Source of the DNA: Gluconobacter sphaericus NBRC 12467
GTDB taxonomy: Bacteria > Pseudomonadota > Alphaproteobacteria > Acetobacterales > Acetobacteraceae
NCBI RefSeq assembly: GCF_006539125.1
Contig: NZ_BJMK01000017.1
Span: forward strand, 1 to 45,864
Length of the DNA stretch: 45,864 bases
Reading direction: 5' to 3'
In this document: one piece after another, positions 1-8,102 of the stretch
How the letters are laid out: every line of letters starts with the position of its first letter
How positions within the stretch are numbered: the first letter of the stretch is position 1
Notes under the pieces: generated by a model
The model's database searches: none
The model's input: only the letters and a program-made list of their open reading frames with translations
What the model was told of the DNA's origin: nothing
Position numbers and translations under genes: made by a program

Positions 1-81
1 ACAATCAAATCAATGGGGCCTGATCCTAGGCTGGAACCGCGAGTGTGAATGTGGTGACACAATAGACGAAGGCCATGGCCC

Positions 82-501
82 GTGGCCGAGGCAGAAAAAC
101 CTACAACTGAAGATGCCATTCTGGCGCGGCTTGATGGAGAGATCGGCATGAGGTGGATCTTCCTGACCTTTGCTCTCATCGGCTCAAGGTCAGTCCGCTA
201 TGCGCTCTGCCCACCCCTCATGGCGTACTCGCCCCCTGAGCAACAGACTCTCGCGGAAGAAATCAGTGCGTATCCTCAACCGCAAACTATCTACGGGATA
301 GAAAATTTATCGGACTGCGCAATCAGGTGCCGGCGTGCTCAAAGAACTGATCGCCGGATCCATCATTCTCATGCCACTACTCTCAGGCATATGATTGACA
401 CTGCGTGGAATGAGAGAGAAGTGTCTCGCAACTCTTGGGAATTTCCCAATGGTTCAGTCATCCAGGATTTCTTGACCGCTGAACTATCCAGGATCCTTTA
501 A
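82..501 (+). CDS. Unrecognised 139-residue open frame in presumed island DNA
   Basis: I do not recognise this protein. The frame opens with GTG, has no convincing ribosome binding site, and shows no signal peptide, no repeated motif and only one mildly hydrophobic stretch near residues 24-34. The C-terminal half is rich in Arg, His and Thr. It lies on the outer side of the tRNA-Val fragment at 644-688, so it is probably the end of an integrated element and may be a decayed remnant, not an expressed gene. A perfect 7-bp hairpin (511-529) follows its stop. Confidence that it is a real gene is low. Confidence 0.25.
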   Translation: MAEAEKPTTEDAILARLDGEIGMRWIFLTFALIGSRSVRYALCPPLMAYSPPEQQTLAEEISAYPQPQTIYGIENLSDCAIRCRRAQRTDRRIHHSHATTLRHMIDTAWNEREVSRNSWEFPNGSVIQDFLTAELSRIL

Positions 502-510
502 CGATTAAAC

Positions 511-529
511 CTGTAAGAGATCCTTACAG
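511..529 (+). terminator. 7-bp hairpin after the first open frame
   Basis: Arms CTGTAAG (511-517) and CTTACAG (523-529) are perfectly complementary around a 5-base loop. There is no strong T-run after it, so it may act as a weak terminator or be incidental. Confidence 0.3.
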
Positions 530-643
530 ATTGTCTGCTTGGTGTTTAAAGCTGGGCGACCAACGAGCGTGATGTGCAACTTGCGTGGATTTAGTCCACT
601 TCACTATCTATACTCAGCAGAAAACTCTTATTTTTACACCCCT

Positions 644-688
644 TTGACATGGCAGGAGTCACAGGTTCGATCCCTGTTACGCCCACCA
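644..688 (+). other. 3' fragment of tRNA-Val(GAC); probable attachment-site scar
   Basis: The last 45 bases of a tRNA can be read in canonical order: anticodon loop TTGACAT (644-650, anticodon GAC at 646-648), 3' anticodon strand GGCAG, five-base variable loop, T-stem ACAGG, loop TTCGATC, T-stem CCTGT, acceptor strand TACGCCC and ACCA. The 5' anticodon strand, the D-arm and the 5' acceptor strand GGGCGTA are absent upstream, so this is not a working tRNA. Elements that integrate by tyrosine recombinases into tRNA 3' ends leave exactly such a copy at their far end. With this orientation the element lies to the left and resident chromosome resumes at 689. Confidence 0.7.
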
Positions 689-707
689 CTCGGATCGATG
701 GAGAAGC

Positions 708-2051
708 TTAATGAACAAATATCGAAGCAATCATGCAAAACACGAGGCCGCAGACTGCAATTAATGTTTCGAGAACCGACCACGTCTTGAGGGTCTGCGG
801 AACCGTCAGGCCTAGATATTCCTTTAGCTGCCAGAAACCTGCGTCGTTCATTGGGCCAAAAGCAACCGAGCCTGCTCCCGTTACCAGAACCATTAACTCG
901 GCCGACACACCTGTTGAGCGCGCAAGAATGGGGGCGACGATCCCTGATGCTGTTGCCATCGCAACGGTTGAAGAACCACAGGCAACACGCACAATCGCAG
1001 CGAGCATCCAGGCCAAAACCAGCAGAGGGACGTGAGCGCCAAGTGCCGTATCCGTGATGGATCGTGAAACTCCGCTATCAACGAGAACATGCCCGAAACC
1101 TCCCCCCGCCCCTACGAGAAGCATGATCAGGGCGGTCGGCCCCAGACACTCATTCGTAAATCGCAGAACGGTCTCTCGCGAAAAACCCCGTGCGTGACCC
1201 AAAACATAAAACGACAGAACCGTCGCCAGCAGAAGCGCGATATCCGTATTACCAACAAAATGTAGAATATTATTGAAGGTCGTATGAGGCGCAGCAACCC
1301 GGTCTGCCATCGAACCGGCCAGCATCAGGATAACTGGAGAGAGCACTGTGAAGACCGTGATGCCAAAGCCTGGGAGATTTCCTGGCGGCTTACTGTTCAC
1401 AAATTGCTTGGCCAGCGGATTGACCCCTTCGGGAATCACTCTTGCTGAAGCGAACCGCCCGAAGACTGGCCCGGCAATCACCGCAATCGGCGTTCCAATC
1501 GCAATACCAAGCAGAATGGTTTTCCCAATATCGGCATGATAGGCGCTCAGTGCCAGAAGCGCAGCCGGATGCGGAGGGATAAGGGCATGCGTGATGGACA
1601 GCGCTGCCCCCATGGGAAGCGCGACACGTAGTAAAGGCGTCTGCGTCCGATCTGCCAAAACAAACGCCAGCGGAATCAGAAGCACAAAGCCGACTTCGAA
1701 AAATACGGGAAGCCCGACCAAAAGGCCGATCAGCATCATGGCCCAGTCAACATGCCGACGGCCCGAAAGGGTCGAGATCGTCAGGACAATACGATCGGCG
1801 CCACCGGACTCCGCCAGCATTTTCCCAAGCATGGTGCCAAGCGCGATAACGGTTCCGACATGCCCCAGCACGTGCCCTGCCCCCGCCTCGAACGACCCCA
1901 CAACCCTGTCAGCCGGCATACCTGCAACGAGGGCCAGCAGAATCGAGACGGAAAAAAGGACGATGAACGGATTGATCCGGAACCGGGCGATCAGAATGAT
2001 AACCGACACAATAGCCGCGGTCGCAAGCGAGATGGCAAAGATGGAGTTCAT
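708..2051 (-). CDS. gntP: Gluconate:H+ symporter, GntP family
   Basis: The 447-residue product is a polytopic inner-membrane protein with about a dozen hydrophobic segments and the features of the GntP/GntT family. These include the conserved glycine- and proline-rich segment near residues 110-160 (GLPVFFEVGFVLLIP, then HALIPPHPAA) and GPMNDAGFW near residue 400. Family length is about 440, so it is complete. It would import gluconate made by the periplasmic membrane-bound dehydrogenases of acetic acid bacteria. I chose ATG at 2051 over TTG at 2054 because AGGAAAG lies 10 bases upstream of the ATG. The gene lies 130 bases downstream of gno on the same strand, and uptake and reduction/oxidation of gluconate fit one unit. 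Its stop is only about 20 bases from the tRNA-Val scar. Confidence 0.9.
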   Translation of the reverse strand: MNSIFAISLATAAIVSVIILIARFRINPFIVLFSVSILLALVAGMPADRVVGSFEAGAGHVLGHVGTVIALGTMLGKMLAESGGADRIVLTISTLSGRRHVDWAMMLIGLLVGLPVFFEVGFVLLIPLAFVLADRTQTPLLRVALPMGAALSITHALIPPHPAALLALSAYHADIGKTILLGIAIGTPIAVIAGPVFGRFASARVIPEGVNPLAKQFVNSKPPGNLPGFGITVFTVLSPVILMLAGSMADRVAAPHTTFNNILHFVGNTDIALLLATVLSFYVLGHARGFSRETVLRFTNECLGPTALIMLLVGAGGGFGHVLVDSGVSRSITDTALGAHVPLLVLAWMLAAIVRVACGSSTVAMATASGIVAPILARSTGVSAELMVLVTGAGSVAFGPMNDAGFWQLKEYLGLTVPQTLKTWSVLETLIAVCGLVFCMIASIFVH

Positions 2052-2160
2052 CAAATGTCAACTTTCCTGTGGCATCCTAATACAAGAAGCCATCTTATCG
2101 AAAACCATTCCAGCACAAACCGGACAGACAATGCCCCTAACACAGTTCTGATAAATTGAA

Positions 2161-2174
2161 ACGGAGTCATCCGT
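2161..2174 (-). terminator. Short hairpin between gno and gntP
   Basis: On the minus strand ACGGA and TCCGT form a 5-bp stem with a 4-base loop just after the gno stop, followed by TTTCAATTT. It is a weak terminator candidate that could lower gntP expression relative to gno. Confidence 0.25.
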
Positions 2175-2181
2175 AGAAAGA

Positions 2182-2952
2182 CTACAGTGATACAGTTATC
2201 CCGCCATCAACCATCAGCACCTGTCCGTTAACGAAGCTTGAAGCCCTGGAAGACAGAAATACTGCTGCCCCGACCAGTTCCTCGACCTGTCCCCATCGTC
2301 CTGCCGGCGTCCGTTTGCACAGCCAGTCCGTGAATTCTTCGTCCGCCACGAGCCTTTCGGTCATTTCCGTCGCAAAATATCCCGGCGCCAGTCCGTTGAT
2401 CTGAAGTCCGTGTCTGCCCCAGTCCGTCGCCATGCCTTTTGTCAGGTTTTTGACCGCTCCCTTAGTCGCCGTATAGGGCGCAATTCCTGGGCGGGCGAGT
2501 TCACTCTGGACGGAACAAATATTGACGATCTTGCCCTGTCCGCGCGGAATCATATGTCGTGCCACCGCCTGGCCGACAAAGAAAACTGCATTAACATTAG
2601 TTGAAATCAGATCATCCCAGTCCTTACGCTGAAATTCCTCCAGAGGCGCACGGCGCTGTATCCCGGCGTTATTGATCAGGATATCGATCGCTCCCATGTC
2701 ACGCTCGATCGCTGCCACGCCATCAATCACCGCATCCTGATCCGTCACATCGAAAACAGCCGTTCTGGCTCTCAATCCTTCCGCCTCGAACCCGGACTGG
2801 GCAGAGTCGAGACTCTCAGTATTTCGGCCATTCAAGACAACCTCGGCCCCGTAATGCGCAAGCCCTTTTGCCAGCGTCAGACCAATGCCCCGTGACGCCC
2901 CCGTCACAAGGGCGCGCGCACCGGAGAGAGAAAAAAGATCGGGATGGGACAT
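2182..2952 (-). CDS. gno: Gluconate 5-dehydrogenase (short-chain dehydrogenase)
   Basis: A cytosolic SDR of 256 residues that interconverts D-gluconate and 5-keto-D-gluconate with NADP(H). The Rossmann motif TGASRGIG is at residues 17-24, NNAG near 94-97, and the catalytic triad is S147, Y160 and K164 (YTATK). The sequence agrees, from memory, almost throughout with the Gno protein of Gluconobacter oxydans, including the N-terminus MSHPDLFSLSGARALVTGAS, which fixes the start at 2952. A 7-codon extension upstream lacks support. It is followed by gntP and is divergent from the kinase-transporter operon starting at 3235. The AT-rich 3101-3121 inverted repeat lies in the shared upstream region. 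Confidence 0.95.
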   Translation of the reverse strand: MSHPDLFSLSGARALVTGASRGIGLTLAKGLAHYGAEVVLNGRNTESLDSAQSGFEAEGLRARTAVFDVTDQDAVIDGVAAIERDMGAIDILINNAGIQRRAPLEEFQRKDWDDLISTNVNAVFFVGQAVARHMIPRGQGKIVNICSVQSELARPGIAPYTATKGAVKNLTKGMATDWGRHGLQINGLAPGYFATEMTERLVADEEFTDWLCKRTPAGRWGQVEELVGAAVFLSSRASSFVNGQVLMVDGGITVSL

Positions 2953-3100
2953 ATCTGTCAGCCTTAAAGTCACGGTTCTATTCTTCCTAGCAGCCTGAAC
3001 CCGTCATGGATCCACAAGTCCGCGTGCGCATCGCGTGCTCTCAGACGGGCAATGAACTTTTGTCAGAAAAATTCCCCACCCTCTTCTGGACAGCATAAAG

Positions 3101-3121
3101 GTTATATGTAACATATATAAC
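3101..3121. promoter_or_regulatory. AT-rich inverted repeat in the gno/kinase divergent region
   Basis: Arms GTTATAT (3101-3107) and ATATAAC (3115-3121) are perfect reverse complements. The centre also reads ATGT-A-ACAT. Placement midway between two divergent sugar-acid and polyol transcription units suggests an operator for a dimeric regulator (GntR, LacI or DeoR type cannot be told apart). No regulator gene for it is in the window. Confidence 0.45.
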
Positions 3122-3141
3122 GATAATTTGTGATTTTTAAG

Positions 3142-3158
3142 TGTGATATTCTGTCACA
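3142..3158. promoter_or_regulatory. TGTGA/TCACA inverted repeat upstream of the kinase
   Basis: TGTGA (3142-3146) and TCACA (3154-3158) are separated by 7 bases. This resembles a CRP half-site pair but has 7 bases where the classical site has 6. It may be an operator for the polyol operon. Confidence 0.25.
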
Positions 3159-3234
3159 GACAAACGTTAGGCAGACGACGGGCATGTCTCTTCTTGTGTC
3201 CCGTCTGTGCTTTTCAATATCTGGGTGTGATTCT

Positions 3235-4878
3235 ATGGATCTGGTTCTGGGAATTGATGTTGGAACAGGCAGTGCCCGGGCGGGTCTCTTCACGCTTGAA
3301 GGACTTAAGAAAGCCTCATCCGTCCGGCCAATCCAGACATGGGCCCCGCGTCCCGGTTACGCCCAGCAATCCTCACAGGATATCTGGACCGCCGTCTGCG
3401 AAGCGACCCGCAGTGCTCTGGAAATGCTTGATGAACCCGGACAAGTCATTGGCATAGGCTTCGATGCAACCTGTTCTCTGGTCGTCGTTGGCGGCAATGG
3501 TCAGGGTCTCTCAATAGATCCCGGCGGCGCACCGGGACAGGATATCATTCTCTGGGCGGACCACCGCGCCATTGAAGAAACGCGCGAAATCAACGGCAGC
3601 GGCCAGGAGGTGCTACGTTATGTTGGCGGTACGATTTCCCCCGAAATGGAAACGCCAAAACTGCTCTGGCTGAAGCGCCATCTTCCACAAATCTATGAGC
3701 AGGCGGCTCATTTTTTCGATCTTCCCGATTTCTTGACATGGCGCGCCACCGGTTCGCTGTCACGATCGGCCTGTTCGACAGCCTGTAAATGGACTTATCT
3801 CGCCCATGAAAACCGCTGGGACGAAGGATATTTTCAGTCCATTGGACTTGAAGACCTCACACGCGAGAGCTTCAGGCGCATCGGGAACGATATTCGCCCC
3901 CTCGGCGCTCTTGTTGATGGAAACTTGAACGCTAAAGCGGCGGCGGAAATGGGACTGTCAGCCGGTATCCCTGTTGGCGTTTCCGCCATTGACGCCCATG
4001 CCGGAGGCATCGGTCTGTTCGGGTTAAACACCGAAGATTCCCTCTCGGACGCTCAACTTGAGCGCTCAATATCGCTAATCTGCGGAACATCGAGCTGTCA
4101 TATGGCCGTATCGAAAGATGCGCTCTTCGTGCCTGGGGTCTGGGGCCCCTACTGGAACGCCATGGTCCCTAAGATGTGGCTGAATGAAGCAGGACAGTCC
4201 GCTACGGGCGCGCTGATCGACTTCGTCATTTCCAGCCATACCTTTGGCTCTGTGCTCAAGCAGGAAGCTAAAGACACAGGAACCAGCGTCTACGCCCTGC
4301 TTAACGCACGGATCGAAGCTCTGGAACGCCAAAGCCTGCCGGGAACGATCACCGCCGCCCTGCACGTGTTGCCAGACTTCCACGGAAACCGCTCTCCCCA
4401 TGCCGATCCTGACCTGACCGGCATGATCAGTGGCCTACAATTGTCTGATACGGTCGACGATCTGGCACGGCTATACCTCGCCACCTTGCAAGGCCTCGCT
4501 TACGGCACGAAAGACATTATCGAGGCTCTTAACGCGCAGGGCTACCGGATCGACACCATTCTCGCGACCGGCGGCAGCACCAAAAATCCGGTCTTTCTGC
4601 GCGAACATGCCAACGCTACCGGTTGCCGTATCCTGCTCCCCGCGGAGCCGGACTCCGTCCTGCTAGGCGCCGCCATCCTAGGGGCGGTCGCGAGCGGAAC
4701 ATACACCGATCTACGACAGGCCATGGCACAGATGAGCCATGCAGGAGACGAGATCGTCCCCGACCCGCGCCTCGCTGCGTATCACGCCGCCAAGTGCAGC
4801 ATTACGCACGACATGCTCTCGCAACAGCTCATCTGGCGTCAGCAGATGCATGACATTCTGGAAAAGAACACCGCCTGA
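3235..4878 (+). CDS. FGGY-family pentulose kinase, probable D-ribulokinase
   Basis: The 547-residue protein has the FGGY/hexokinase-like fold: phosphate-1 motif GIDVGTGSARAG at residues 6-17, a catalytic Asp in the segment VSAIDAHAGG, and the ATP-site segment ATGGSTKNPVF in the C-terminal half. Residues 79-83 read TCSLV, the motif reported as diagnostic for D-ribulokinases (human FGGY, yeast YDR109C and bacterial relatives). That favours D-ribulose over L-ribulose as substrate. The start at the ATG of MDLVLGIDVG gives family-normal length; an in-frame upstream extension has no support. It heads an operon with an ABC importer and a polyol dehydrogenase, so its likely job is to make D-ribulose 5-phosphate from imported, oxidised pentitol. 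Annotation pipelines would call it ribulokinase. Confidence 0.85.
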   Translation: MDLVLGIDVGTGSARAGLFTLEGLKKASSVRPIQTWAPRPGYAQQSSQDIWTAVCEATRSALEMLDEPGQVIGIGFDATCSLVVVGGNGQGLSIDPGGAPGQDIILWADHRAIEETREINGSGQEVLRYVGGTISPEMETPKLLWLKRHLPQIYEQAAHFFDLPDFLTWRATGSLSRSACSTACKWTYLAHENRWDEGYFQSIGLEDLTRESFRRIGNDIRPLGALVDGNLNAKAAAEMGLSAGIPVGVSAIDAHAGGIGLFGLNTEDSLSDAQLERSISLICGTSSCHMAVSKDALFVPGVWGPYWNAMVPKMWLNEAGQSATGALIDFVISSHTFGSVLKQEAKDTGTSVYALLNARIEALERQSLPGTITAALHVLPDFHGNRSPHADPDLTGMISGLQLSDTVDDLARLYLATLQGLAYGTKDIIEALNAQGYRIDTILATGGSTKNPVFLREHANATGCRILLPAEPDSVLLGAAILGAVASGTYTDLRQAMAQMSHAGDEIVPDPRLAAYHAAKCSITHDMLSQQLIWRQQMHDILEKNTA

Positions 4879-4956
4879 CGGCACAGCCGTACGACCCGTT
4901 CTGCCATTCCTGCCCTGCCGAAACACAGTATCATCCCTTTCCAGAGGCCGATTTCC

Positions 4957-6285
4957 ATGTTCCGTCTCAAAGACACACGCACAGCCATCTGCACTCTCGC
5001 GCTTCTACTCACGGGCTCCGCCCTCTCCAGTGCTGAAGCCGCCGGAACCCTGACGATCGCCACCGTCAACAATGGCGACATGATCGTTATGCGGCAGCTT
5101 TCGACGGAATTCGAAAAAGCCCATCCCGACATTCACCTGAACTGGGTCACGCTTGAAGAAAACGTCCTGCGTCAGCGCGTCACGACCGACATCGCCATGA
5201 AAACCGGCCAGTTCGATGTCGTCACCATCGGCAATTACGAAGTGCCGATCTGGGCCAAACAGGGTTGGCTCACCGAAATCAAGCCGGACGCCACCTATGA
5301 CGTAAACGACATTCTGCCCTCGGTCCGCGACAGCCTGACGGCAAACGACAAGCTCTATGCCCTGCCGTTCTACGCCGAAAGCGTCATGACCTATTACCGC
5401 AAGGACCTGTTCCAGAAAGCTGGGCTGACAATGCCCGAACAGCCGACTTATGATCAGGTTCGCCAGTTCGCAGACAAGATCACGGACAAGCCCAATCAGA
5501 TCTATGGCATCTGTCTGCGCGGCAAGCCCGGCTGGGGCGAAAACATGGCGTATATTTCCTCGCTCGCCAACACATTCGGGGCGCAGTGGTTCGATGTGTC
5601 ATGGAAGCCAACCCTGACATCCGACGCCTGGAAAGCAACTCTGAACTGGTACGTCTCCGCCCTCAAGGCGGATGGTCCTCCGGGTGCGACGTCCAATGGC
5701 TTCAACGAAAACCTGGCTCTGTTCGCCAGCGGTCATTGCGGGATCTGGATTGACTCCACGGTCGCAGGCGGCCTGCTGTTTGACCCCAAACAGTCACAGG
5801 TTGCGGACAAGGTCGGCTTTGCTCCCGCTCCCAAAGGCCCCTACGGCAAAGGACCGACCTGGCTGTGGAGCTGGAGCCTCGCCGTGCCCGTCAGTTCCCA
5901 TCAGAGCGCCGATGCCCAGACCTTCATCACATGGGCCACATCCAAGGATTATGTGAAGCTGGTCGCCGCTCGGAAGGGCTGGGTCTTAGCCCCTCCGGGA
6001 ACACGCGCCTCGACCTATGCAGCGCCCGAATATCTTAAGGCCGCCCCTTTCGCCTCTTTCGTCCTGAACGCCATCAAGACCGCTGATCCCAATGGTCCGA
6101 CCGCACAGCCCCGCCCCTACACAGGCGCCCAGTTCGTCGCGATCCCGGAATTCCAGTCCATCGGCACTCAGGTCGGCCAGACGGTTGCAGCAACCCTGTC
6201 CGACCAGATGACGGTCGATCACGCGCTGACATCCGCTCAGGCTTCGGTCACCCGCGCGCTCCGCCAGTCCGGCCGCGCGCGATAA
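4957..6285 (+). CDS. ABC importer, polyol/sugar-binding lipid-free periplasmic protein
   Basis: 442 residues with a clear Sec signal peptide (hydrophobic core ICTLALLLTGSALSS, cleavage after AEA near residue 29). The mature part is a cluster-1 (MalE/SmoE-like) solute-binding protein: LSTEFEKAHPDI near the N-terminus, YYRKDLFQKAGL near 145, and PAPKGPYGKGPTWLWSWSLA near 290. It would capture the substrate in the periplasm and deliver it to the two permeases encoded immediately downstream. GAGG about 10 bases before the ATG is a usable ribosome binding site. Related systems carry sorbitol, mannitol and other polyols. The neighbouring kinase and dehydrogenase suggest a pentitol here, but the binding pocket cannot be read from sequence. 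Confidence 0.85.
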   Translation: MFRLKDTRTAICTLALLLTGSALSSAEAAGTLTIATVNNGDMIVMRQLSTEFEKAHPDIHLNWVTLEENVLRQRVTTDIAMKTGQFDVVTIGNYEVPIWAKQGWLTEIKPDATYDVNDILPSVRDSLTANDKLYALPFYAESVMTYYRKDLFQKAGLTMPEQPTYDQVRQFADKITDKPNQIYGICLRGKPGWGENMAYISSLANTFGAQWFDVSWKPTLTSDAWKATLNWYVSALKADGPPGATSNGFNENLALFASGHCGIWIDSTVAGGLLFDPKQSQVADKVGFAPAPKGPYGKGPTWLWSWSLAVPVSSHQSADAQTFITWATSKDYVKLVAARKGWVLAPPGTRASTYAAPEYLKAAPFASFVLNAIKTADPNGPTAQPRPYTGAQFVAIPEFQSIGTQVGQTVAATLSDQMTVDHALTSAQASVTRALRQSGRAR

Positions 6286-6311
6286 CGCCACCAGATCAAG
6301 GTCAAGATACC

Positions 6312-7220
6312 ATGCAGGCCGTTCTCGAACACAGCCCGCCCGCAGGGGCGACAGCCCGGACCACGAAGAGAACAGGCTTCCTGCTCCTCTCTCCGTCCGT
6401 CCTGATTCTTCTGGTCTGGTCGATCGTCCCCCTCATCATGACGCTGTGGTACTCGCTACAGAACTATAACCTCGTCGATCCCACGCTGCACGGCTTCGCG
6501 GGGATCGACAATTACTGGTACCTACTGACCGACCCCGATTTCCTGCACGCTTTGCTGAACACACTCGTGCTCGTCGCGGGCGTTCTGGTGATCAGCATTG
6601 GTGGTGCAACACTGCTGGCTGTTTTGTACGATCAGGAATTCTTCGGACGCGGCATCGCCCGCATCATGGTCATTTCGCCATTCTTCATCATGCCGACGGT
6701 TTCCGCGCTGTTGTGGAAGAACCTGATGCTGCACCCGATCTATGGCGTCTATTCCGCCATGATGCGGGCTGTGGGCCTGACGCCGATCGACTGGCTGGCG
6801 CGGTTTCCGCTCATGACCGTCATGATGATCGTCGCCTGGGAATGGCTGCCCTTCGCTGTTCTCATCCTGCTGACGGCCGTGCAGTCTCTGGACGGCGAGC
6901 AGCGTGAAGCCGCCCGCATGGATGGCGCGGGGCCGATCGCGCGTTTCCGCTACATCATTCTGCCGCATCTGGGCCGCGCCATCAGCGTCGTGGTCATGAT
7001 CGAGACGATCTACCTGCTGACGATCTTTGCCGAAATCTCCGTCACTACGGCGGGCGGACCCGGCGTGGCCTCTACCAATCTCGCCTACCTGATCTATTCC
7101 CGCGCCCTGCTTCAGTTCGACGTGGGCGGTGCTTCAGCGGGTGGCGTGGTCGCAATCGTCATCGCCAATATCGTCGCAATTTTTCTGGTGCGCGCCGTAG
7201 CCCGCAATCTGGAGGCCTAA
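6312..7220 (+). CDS. ABC importer permease 1 (MalF/SmoF type)
   Basis: 302 residues with six predicted membrane spans. The first is FLLLSPSVLILLVWSIVPLI after a short cytosolic N-terminus. The EAA loop that docks with the ATPase is visible as EQREAARMDGAGPIARFRYI near residues 195-215. It forms the transmembrane channel with the next gene's product. It lies 26 bases after the binding-protein gene and ends one base before the second permease gene, so translation is probably coupled. Confidence 0.88.
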   Translation: MQAVLEHSPPAGATARTTKRTGFLLLSPSVLILLVWSIVPLIMTLWYSLQNYNLVDPTLHGFAGIDNYWYLLTDPDFLHALLNTLVLVAGVLVISIGGATLLAVLYDQEFFGRGIARIMVISPFFIMPTVSALLWKNLMLHPIYGVYSAMMRAVGLTPIDWLARFPLMTVMMIVAWEWLPFAVLILLTAVQSLDGEQREAARMDGAGPIARFRYIILPHLGRAISVVVMIETIYLLTIFAEISVTTAGGPGVASTNLAYLIYSRALLQFDVGGASAGGVVAIVIANIVAIFLVRAVARNLEA

Positions 7221-7221
7221 C

Positions 7222-8049
7222 ATGGCGCTCAAGGCAAAAACCAGCACCCGCATTGGCGTAACCATTCTTGGATGGGGAATAGCGCTCTGGCTGTTCTTCC
7301 CGATTTTCTGGATGATCCTCACAAGCTTTAAAAGCGAAGTGCAGGCCATCTCTACGCCGCCGAAGCTGTTCTTCATGCCCACACTGAGCAGCTATGCCGA
7401 GGTGTTCGAACGCGCCAATTACTGGCACTTCGCGCTGAATACCGTGACCGTCTCGGTCGCAGCGACAGCCATCGCCATCGCACTGGCTGTTCCCGCTGCC
7501 TATTCGATGGCGTTCATGCCTTCAAAGCGCACCCGCGGGACTTTGCTCTGGATGCTCTCGACCCGGATGCTACCCCCCGTGGGCGTTCTGGTGCCGATCT
7601 ACATTCTGGCCCGCAACACGCATCTGCTCGACACCTGCACGGGCCTTGCAATCGTGGACATGCTCACGAACCTGCCGATCATCGTGTGGATGCTCTACAC
7701 GTTCTTCCGCGAAGTCCCGGCCCCCATCCTGGAAGCCGGCCGGATGGACGGCGCCACACGCTGGCAGGAAATGACGATGGTGCTCCTGCCGCTTGCCCTG
7801 CCCGGCATCGCGTCTACAGCCCTGCTGTCGCTTATCCTGTGCTGGAACGAGGCATTCTGGTCCCTGAACCTGACGTCCTCGCACGCGGCCCCGCTGACAG
7901 CCTTCATCGCGTCGTTCTCGTCGCCAGAAGGCCTGTTCTTCGGAAAACTGTCCGCCGCCTCCACCCTTGCCGTCGCCCCGATCCTCGTTTTCGGCTGGAT
8001 CAGCCAGAAACAGCTCGTCCGCGGCCTGACCTTCGGAGCCGTCAAATGA
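7222..8049 (+). CDS. ABC importer permease 2 (MalG/SmoG type)
   Basis: 275 residues with six predicted spans and the EAA loop LEAGRMDGATRWQEMTMVLL near 170-190. GGAGG lies 7 bases before its ATG, inside the end of the preceding permease gene. Together the two permeases make the heterodimeric membrane part of the importer. C-terminal ISQKQLVRGLTFGAVK is typical for the second subunit of polyol and maltose systems. Confidence 0.88.
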   Translation: MALKAKTSTRIGVTILGWGIALWLFFPIFWMILTSFKSEVQAISTPPKLFFMPTLSSYAEVFERANYWHFALNTVTVSVAATAIAIALAVPAAYSMAFMPSKRTRGTLLWMLSTRMLPPVGVLVPIYILARNTHLLDTCTGLAIVDMLTNLPIIVWMLYTFFREVPAPILEAGRMDGATRWQEMTMVLLPLALPGIASTALLSLILCWNEAFWSLNLTSSHAAPLTAFIASFSSPEGLFFGKLSAASTLAVAPILVFGWISQKQLVRGLTFGAVK

Positions 8050-8102
8050 CTCTGATCCCGGCTCACTCCCTTCACTCTTTCTACACGAACGGAGCCTGAC
8101 CC

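Noticed and set aside
644-688. Complete tRNA gene
   Set aside because: D-arm, 5' anticodon strand and 5' acceptor strand are missing, so only a 3' fragment is present.
539-790. 83-residue plus-strand open frame
   Set aside because: It crosses the tRNA-Val fragment and the end of gntP, has no ribosome binding site and no recognisable protein features.
1591-2159. Long plus-strand open frames opposite gntP
   Set aside because: They are antisense to a clear membrane transporter and have the low-complexity Thr/Arg/Pro composition of shadow frames.
3142-3158. Calling the TGTGA/TCACA repeat a CRP site
   Set aside because: Spacing is 7 rather than 6 bases and CRP-type control is not established for these bacteria; kept only as a generic dyad.
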